In this document: positions 59,101 to 64,000 of the stretch, in pieces
How the letters are laid out: each line of letters starts with the position of its first letter
Numbering within the stretch: position 1 is the stretch's first letter
NCBI GenBank assembly: GCA_021229015.1
Contig: CM037789.1
Coordinates: 26,608,782-26,672,781 of the forward strand
Direction: 5' to 3'
DNA: 64,000 bases
Origin: Solen grandis
Taxonomy: Eukaryota > Mollusca > Bivalvia > Adapedonta > Solenidae
Made by a program: the position numbers and the translations under genes
The notes under the pieces: generated by a model
Told to the model about the DNA's origin: nothing
Databases searched by the model: none
The model's input: only the letters and a program-made list of their open reading frames with translations

Positions 59101-62100
59101 ATTGTGAGATGATTTTTTCTTTTAGCAAGTAAAAAAGACAACTGCTTGCTAAAAAAAGCAAGTGCAAAATCTGGCTAAATTCAAACCCTGTCTGTCTAAG
59201 AATATAAATAATACTAAGCATTATTATTGGTGGTGGAATTCGAGCCAAGCTGCCTTGGTGACAAGCCAGTGTGATGTCACTACAGTTTCAAATTCCTAAA
59301 TGCCTAATCTTTTGTCTGAAATTTTATCATTAAATTTTCCCTAATACTAACACAAAACTGCCATTCTAAGAAAGATACTTCAGGTTTGCCTCATTGTTGT
59401 TTGATATACTCACTGGATATGTATTCAATAAATGTTATGTGTTTGATGTCTGGATATTATTCTTTGAAGGCATATGCAGGGGACCATGCCTGCTACCAGA
59501 CCATTGTCAGCCATGGGGGACAACTCTTTCTGCTGGGAACCAAAACTGTACATGTTTACTCTGTAAGAACATGGAACGATGTAAGTGATCTCCCCTTTTG
59601 AAACATGTCTTGTTTTTATGATTTATTTACATCATTTAAGCATCTGCTAAACGTAAGTAATGGATGTTAAAGAAAAGTGAAGAAAGACTTTTACTGTATA
59701 ATAATTATTATTTATTGACATTAAATTTTGTTGATTATGTACTATAGAGAATATTGAGGGTACATTTAATCATGTATTTGTTTTCTTGGAAATGCAAGGT
59801 ATATCAAATGAAAGATTTATGTGGGGGTTATTAATCGACAAACTAAGCAAAAATTAGTGTCCCACAAAAATTAATGATTTCACAGTATTGTGACACTTTT
59901 TTTCGTTTGACAGAACAAGACCAAATATATTCTGTCCATGTACTTGATTCAATGGATTTTTAGCTCGACTATTCGAAGAATAGGAGAGCTATTGTAGTCC
60001 CCCTGGCGTCAGGGTTTCAGGGGCATCAGACATCCAAGGTAGATAACTCTTGACTGAATTTAATATGAATTATGGCCCCTTTTTAACTTAGAAATTTTGG
60101 TTAAAGTTTTGCATACAATAGAAAATTTGGTTAAAGTTTTGCATGCAATAGAAAATTTGGTTAAAGTTTTGCATACAATAGAAAATTTGGTTAAAGTTTT
60201 GCATGCAATAGAAAATTTGGTTAAAGTTTTGCGTGCAAGCTACTATCAAGTTTGTATCTCAATAACCATTCATGGTATTGACTTGAAAGGTTATGAATAT
60301 ATGAAGGGGCATCAAACAAACAAGGTAGATAACTCTTGATGGAATATATTACATATTATGGCCCCTTTTTAACTTCGAAATTTTGGTTAAAGTTGTGCAT
60401 GCAAGATACTCTCATGCTTATATCTCAGTATCCAGGCATGCAATTGATTTGAAACATCTTTAATATGTTTAGGGGTATCATACTTTTATGGTAGATAACT
60501 CTTGATAGAATATGTTACAAATGATGGCCCCTTTTTAACTTAGAAATTTTGGTTAAAGTTTTGCATACAAGGTACTTTCAAGCTAAGATCTCAGAGTCCA
60601 GGCATGGGATTGATTTGAAACATCTTTAATGTGTTTAGGAGTATCATACTATAAAGGAAGATAACACTTGATGGAATATATTAAAAATTATGGCCCCCTT
60701 TTAACTTAGAATTTTGGTTAAATTGTTGCATTCAAGCTACTATCCAGCTTATATCTCAAAAATTGCTTGTGGAATTGACTAGAAAGTTAAGGAGTGTCTT
60801 CAGGGGCATCAGAAATCAAGGAGGATAACTTTTTGAACTGAATTTTATGCAAATTATGGTCCTTTTCTAACTTGGATACTTGATTAAAGTTTTGCATGCA
60901 CAGTGTTAATATGCTTATGTCTCAGTAACTAGGCATGGGATTGATTTTAATCTTCATGAAAATATTAAGGGGTATCAGACTATCAAGGTATATCATTTTG
61001 ACTATTATTATGTACAGGGTATGTGAAGGGCAAGAATTGAAATATATTTCATTTGATTTACCAACAAGCATTTTGAATAGTCCAATGTGATGTCCTCTGA
61101 CAGCTCTTGTTCTGTATTTTATGCCAGACTGATGTGAAAGATTTGGTTTCATGGGACAGTTAGCAGCAATACATACATTTCATGATGTGATGGTTACCTT
61201 AGCAACATCATATTTGTTGCAGAGGATTGATGTTCTTGTGAAGGAAAAGAAATACCAGGATGCCCTTGGGCTAGCCTTGTCATTCTATGAGGGAAAGGCA
61301 AAAGCTGTTGTCGGCCTGTCAGGACCTTTGTCAAAAAGGAAAGAAATTGTTGGAGACTTGGTATGTACTTAAGTTACTGTAAGTAAAATGTGGATTAGTT
61401 GTCAATTTGGTTAAAGCACACATATATATATATGTTTATACTTTGATGGTTGAAATTCGTGATTATTTTATGATTGATGTTTATCAATGGCAAGATGGAA
61501 TAGAGAATAAAATTTACAGATGAAATTGAGTGTTTGTTTTATAAAACTAAAGAGATGAAGATTTTTTGGTCTCATACTTCTTGCTTTTCAACTATAGAAA
61601 AGGGGGTTTGTATCTGGGTTTTTTTTTGGTTTTTTTGTTTTTATTAAAGTAGATAAGAAAGATATTCCTTAGTCTTTTTGAAGCATTTGAACTATTTTAA
61701 GAGACTATGTATTCCTCTTATTTGAAAATAAAAATGGCATGAAAAAGGATGTAAAGCAGGAATAAAACAGATACCAGTGAAAAAAAAAATAATTATATAG
61801 GTTCACAATACAACCAGAGCATATTAAAATGATCATATAGTGTTTTGATATTCAACCAGAAGCTGTTTCATTTCAGATACTGGATCTTCTGTTTAGATAT
61901 GTTGACCTGGCAATGACAGAGCTGTGTCCAGAGAAGGGGAAAATCGAAGAACTGGAGGAATATTATCAGGTATAATGAACTACTGTGGGGGTAGTCAAAC
62001 CTGTCCCAAAGTGACCAGTAGGAAAATGTGACTGCCTTGCTCAAGTGGATATGAGATCTGATTTTTTTTGATTTTTTTTTTCAAAATTTTATAGCTGGCT

Positions 62101-63951
62101 GCTAAAATCAGGTTACTACTAAGACAGGTTTAATTGTCCATTCCATCTATTAAGTGAGATGGACAGTACTGCCAAATGTGTCAGATAGCATGTGGTTGCA
62201 ATATGGTTCATTTGGAAAGTACCGGTCAGGTGTATTAAATAGCATGTACTTGCTGGATGTTTCATATGAAAGTACCGCCAGGTGTATTGAATAGCATGTA
62301 CTTGTCAGATGTTTCATATTGAAAGTACCTGCAAGGTGTATTGAATAGCATGTACTTGCTGGATGTTTCATGTGGAAAGTACTTGCCAGGTGTTTTGAAT
62401 AGCAAGTAGTTGCCAGATGTTGCATGTGGAAAGTACCAGCCAGGTGTATTGAATAGCATGTACTTGCTGGTTGTTTCATTTGGAAATTACCAGCCAGGTG
62501 TATTGATTTGATGGAAAGTACCTGCCAGGTGTTTTGAATAGCAAGTAGTTGCCAGATGTTGCATGTGGAAAGTACATGCCAGGTGGATTGAATAGCATGT
62601 ACTTGCTGGTTGTTTCATTTGGAAATTACCAGCCAGGTGTATTGATGGCATGTTCTTGCCAGATGTTTCATGTGGAAAATACCTGCCAGGTGTATTGAAT
62701 AGCATGTACTTGCCAGATGTTTCATGTGGAAAGTACCTGCCAAATGTATTGAATAGCATATACTTGCTGGATGTTTTATGTGGAAAATACCTGCCAGGTG
62801 TTTTGAATAGCAAGTAGTTGCCAGATGTTTCATGTGGAAAGTACCTGCCAGGTGGATTGAATAGCATGTACTTGCTGGTTGTTTCATATGAAAATTACCA
62901 TCCAGGTGTATTGAATAGTATCTACTTGCCATATGTTTCATGTGGAAAGTACTGCCATGTGCATTGAATAGCATGTACTTGCTGGGTTTTTAGTGGAAAG
63001 TACTGCCAGGTGGATTGAATAGCATGTACTTGCTGGTTGTTTCATATGAAAATTACCATCCAGGTGTATTGAATAGTATCTACTTGCCATATGTTTCATG
63101 TGGAAAGTACTGCCATGTGCATTGAATAGCATGTACTTGCTGGGTTTTTATTTGAAAAGTACCAGCCAGGTGTATTGAATAGCATGTAGTTGCCATATGT
63201 TTCATATGGAAAGTACCAGCCAGGTGTATTGAATAGAATGTACTTGCCAGATGTTTCATATTGAAAGTACCTGTCAGGTGTATTGAATAGCATGTACTTG
63301 CCAGATGTTTCATATTGAAAGTACCTGTCAGGTGTATTGAATAGAATGTACTTGCTAGATGTTTCATATGGAAAATACCTGCCAGGTGTATTGAATAGCA
63401 TGTTATTGCTGGATGTTTTATGTGGAAAGTACCTGCCATGTGTACTAAATAGCATGTACTTGCCAGATGTTTCATATGGAAATTACCTGCCAGGTGTGTG
63501 TTTTTTTACAAGACATTCCAAATCTGTCATGTAGCTAGTACTTTAAGTTGTGGCAGATGGCAAGCAATTTTCATGTGTATGAAATGGTACATGGCATTTG
63601 TTTATAGAAATCAAAGTTTGACTAAAGTTAATTTCAGGATATATATGTTTAATTAAACACATTTCAGTATAACAGTAAACTGGTTTTGGCCCAAAATGCA
63701 GTGTAACGATCAGTCTTCATTGCACTTCTACAAATAAAAGAATAACAGCATTTACATGTACTATTACACAACTTTAACTACCACAACTGCCGACATTACT
63801 ACTACTTCCATGAGTACAACTAATGTGAAGGTTTGATCAGTGGTCTGGATTTTCATAGCTACTGTAACAAATAATAACAAAAGAAATGTGTTCTATATTT
63901 GCAGAACGTAGTCCCAGTCTGTGTAGAATATTGTCTCCACTTGGACAGAAT
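47142..63951 (+). CDS. VPS8: VPS8, CORVET complex subunit (5'-incomplete as read, runs off the window)
   Basis: VPS8 is the CORVET-specific subunit that binds Rab5 and tethers early endosomes. Exons read: 47142-47359, 47759-47849, 48977-49009, 49210-49300, 50082-50206, 51433-51519, 52291-52358, 53815-53865, 54410-54512, 55107-55286, 56635-56715, 58279-58365, 59470-59580, 61223-61360, 61877-61969, 63905-63951. Phases fit across all, giving about 534 codons. Matches to animal VPS8 as I know it: EIDTPPTLESILND, DKVDAGMPTA, IGTSHGLVLVF, SDAHPPGTAVLHIK, SDSGGSVFELEFK, GVRTCESKCLFSG, FKSLATGGNVSQAL, FHEGKAKAVVGLSG-like FYEGKAKAVVGLSG and PVCVEYCLHL. The N-terminus is acidic and the middle is a WD-like beta-propeller. 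Later helical parts and the C-terminal RING lie beyond the window. About 30 residues expected between exons 11 and 12 were not found, and exon 4 begins with an unusual insertion. The first coding exon is not recognised. Confidence 0.9.
47895..48262. repeat. VPS8: MITE-like repeat in VPS8 intron 2
   Basis: The left end GGGATCAAAAAAAAATTCTG with CCACTCGTC and the right end GGACGAGTGGAATTTTCGATCC are degenerate inverted counterparts. It also contains an internal TACTCGTAAATACGAGTGGA palindrome. No target-site duplication was recognised. Confidence 0.5.
48545..48765 (+). repeat. SINE family A, diverged (VPS8 intron 2)
   Basis: AATACCAAAGTTGTTAAATA, then GCTCCCTTGCTTGGCACTCA and GGTAGTTCCAGGACTGGTTG identify the family. 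The 3' part is more diverged than in other copies and ends TTAAACCCAATAATCAAA. Confidence 0.8.
49434..49862 (+). repeat. tRNA-headed SINE-like repeat, family E (VPS8 intron 4)
   Basis: Opens like a tRNA (CTCAGCGGTAACATGCTTGA, then GGGGTTCTTATCCCGG) and continues through a 300-bp body to CGAATGCAAACAACAACAAT, a simple CAA tail. The single copy seen here makes the family call tentative. The open frame across it is not a gene. Confidence 0.6.
50553..50592. repeat. ATC trinucleotide run
   Basis: Repeated ATC triplets lie just left of the hAT-like element and encode only poly-Asp or poly-His by chance. Confidence 0.85.
50596..51392. mobile_element. hAT-like MITE (797 bp) in VPS8 intron 5
   Basis: The ends CAGGGCTCACGCTG (50,596-50,609) and CAGCGTGAGCCCTG (51,379-51,392) are perfect 14-bp inverted repeats. 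CAGGG termini are typical of hAT elements. TCTTCA directly abuts both ends; hAT elements normally duplicate 8 bp, so the match is partial. There is no transposase. The minus-strand frame at 51,095-51,310 has no recognisable motif. Confidence 0.8.
50855..50957. repeat. Perfect 45-bp palindrome inside the hAT-like element
   Basis: The arms 50,855-50,899 and 50,913-50,957 are exact reverse complements around a 13-nt loop. ATTATACT occurs directly on both sides, as if a smaller element had inserted here. Confidence 0.88.
51966..52226 (+). repeat. SINE family B, full length, with 13-bp target-site duplication
   Basis: Flanked by ACTTTTGATAGAG at 51,953-51,965 and 52,227-52,239. The head has an A box (GTGGCCGAGTGGTTA) and a B box (GTGGGTTCCAATCCCG). 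The body matches the copy at 43,449 and the tail is CAACAACAACTACAACAAC. The intact duplication suggests fairly recent insertion in VPS8 intron 6. Confidence 0.92.
52703..53561. mobile_element. pogo/Tc1-like non-autonomous element (859 bp) in VPS8 intron 7
   Basis: TA flanks both ends. The termini CAGTGAAACCCCTCTAAAC and GTTTAGAGGGATTTCACTG are inverse with one mismatch. Subterminal motifs such as TTCGGTTTACAGGGGTTTCC recur in both halves. CAGT ends on a TA target fit pogo/Tigger-type elements. The 70-residue minus-strand frame at 53,006-53,218 is not a recognisable transposase. Confidence 0.8.
54901..55013. repeat. 28-bp tandem repeat (VPS8 intron 9)
   Basis: TATGTGTGTTATATTGCATA with ATGTCAA repeats about four times with minor variation. 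Confidence 0.8.
56167..56384 (+). mobile_element. piggyBac-like MITE (218 bp) in VPS8 intron 10
   Basis: TTAA at 56,163-56,166 and 56,385-56,388. The ends and internal hairpin match the 8,972 and 44,629 copies, with a 14-bp internal deletion near 56,240. Confidence 0.88.
56880..57440. repeat. TCGACATA-rich repeat (VPS8 intron 11)
   Basis: ATCTCGACATA-like phrases occur in direct and inverted orientation near 56,920, 56,985, 57,020, 57,075, 57,408 and 57,425. The ends look inverted, so a diverged MITE is likely, but the termini are not clean. Confidence 0.45.
58774..59190. mobile_element. hAT-like MITE (417 bp) in VPS8 intron 12
   Basis: The termini CAGGGTTTGAATTTA and TAAATTCAAACCCTG are perfect 15-bp inverted repeats with CAGGG ends. 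Further inverted homology lies inside (ACTTGCTAAAAGCCAAGTG against CTTGCTAAAAAAAGCAAGTG). The flanks show no exact 8-bp duplication. Confidence 0.75.
59962..61111 (+). repeat. Bivalve-type element with internal ~170-bp units and a 30-bp subarray
   Basis: Starts AGCTCGACTATTCGAAGAAT and ends TTTTGAATAGTCC...CAGCTCTTGTT. The subterminal GACTATTCGAA and TTTTGAATAGTC are near-inverse. About six units carry GGCCCCTTTTTAACTTAGAA and AAGGTAGATAACTCTTGA. At 60,091-60,240 a 30-bp piece (TTGGTTAAAGTTTTGCATAC plus AATAGAAAAT) is repeated five times. It lies in VPS8 intron 13. Confidence 0.8.
62165..63500. repeat. 54-bp minisatellite, about 24 units (VPS8 intron 15)
   Basis: The unit reads AGCATGTACTTGCCAGATGT, then TTCATGTGGAAAGTACCTGC, then CAGGTGTATTGAAT. 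Units vary by substitutions and short gaps, and larger blocks are duplicated (62,865-62,970 closely repeats at 63,015-63,120). Because 54 is 18 codons, several minus-strand frames stay open for 65-131 codons; these are not genes. Confidence 0.92.
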
Positions 63952-64000
63952 GTAAGTACCATACTGGTCATTGTGGATACCATAATTTTGCTTCACAAGA

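Larger units (their letters stand above)
58279..63951 (+). other. VPS8: VPS8 exons 12-16 as read: end of propeller and helical region
   Basis: Includes MSEAQMIYNTSFFKSLATGG, ACYQTIVSHGGQLFLLGTKT, RIDVLVKEKKYQDALGLALS, KAVVGLSGPLSKRKEIVGDL and KGKIEELEEYYQ. The reading frame is still open at 63,951, where a GTAAGT donor follows. Confidence 0.9.

Noticed and set aside
60097..60339. 80-codon frame with a ten-residue peptide repeat
   Set aside because: It is a translation of the 30-bp tandem repeat within a non-coding element.
62150..63475. Long minus-strand open frames (up to 131 codons) with repeating peptide
   Set aside because: They arise from a 54-bp minisatellite with an 18-codon period; two or more frames are open at once and the region lies in a VPS8 intron.
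1..64000. CRISPR array, prokaryotic operon or phage
   Set aside because: The tandem arrays lack CRISPR-like short repeats with unique spacers, and the genes have spliceosomal introns; the sequence is animal.

Overview
This is eukaryotic genomic DNA, almost certainly from a bivalve mollusc and probably a heterodont. It is AT-rich, with short exons bounded by GT-AG introns. It carries tRNA-derived SINEs, piggyBac-like and hAT-like MITEs, and two long repeat types that look bivalve-typical: one opens with a 'GCTCACCTGAG' terminus, the other with 'GACTATTCGAA', and both close with 'CTCTTGTT'. The species call is inference from these repeats; I could not search a database.

Three protein-coding loci are supported, all on the + strand. 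(1) 11,749-25,472: a complete 16-exon gene whose exons join without a phase break into 965 codons. It encodes a secreted or surface M12B (reprolysin, ADAMTS-like) zinc metalloprotease. The order is signal peptide, propeptide, furin-like site, catalytic domain (HELAHSLGARHD), ADAMTS-type cysteine-rich segment, a two-unit Cys module ending in CCxTC, two CCP/Sushi domains, two cadherin repeats and a short hydrophobic tail. There is no thrombospondin type-1 repeat. This is the most unusual thing in the window. (2) About 36,915-38,486: a carbohydrate sulfotransferase (Sulfotransfer_2 family) interrupted by one apparent single-base frameshift. (3) 47,142 to the right edge: 16 exons of VPS8, the CORVET tethering-complex subunit, covering the acidic N-terminus, the beta-propeller and the start of the following helical region. 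The gene runs off the window.

The middle, 27.5-43.1 kb, is one ~7.5-8 kb segment present twice in tandem. The left copy (27.5-34.9 kb) is collinear with the right copy (35.2-43.1 kb), but almost every short motif has been turned into homopolymer runs. That is the signature of unpolished consensus and an unmerged haplotype, not of biology. The last kilobase of the right copy (42.1-43.1 kb) shows the same decay just before a 100-N gap. A second 100-N gap at 26,201-26,300 starts at the tip of a hairpin MITE.

The first 11.7 kb holds repeats and no recognisable gene. Introns, especially in VPS8, hold most of the other mobile elements: a hAT-like MITE with a perfect 45-bp internal palindrome, a pogo-like element, full SINEs with target-site duplications, and a 54-bp minisatellite of about 24 units. 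The long repetitive open frames over that minisatellite are by-products of its 18-codon period, not genes.
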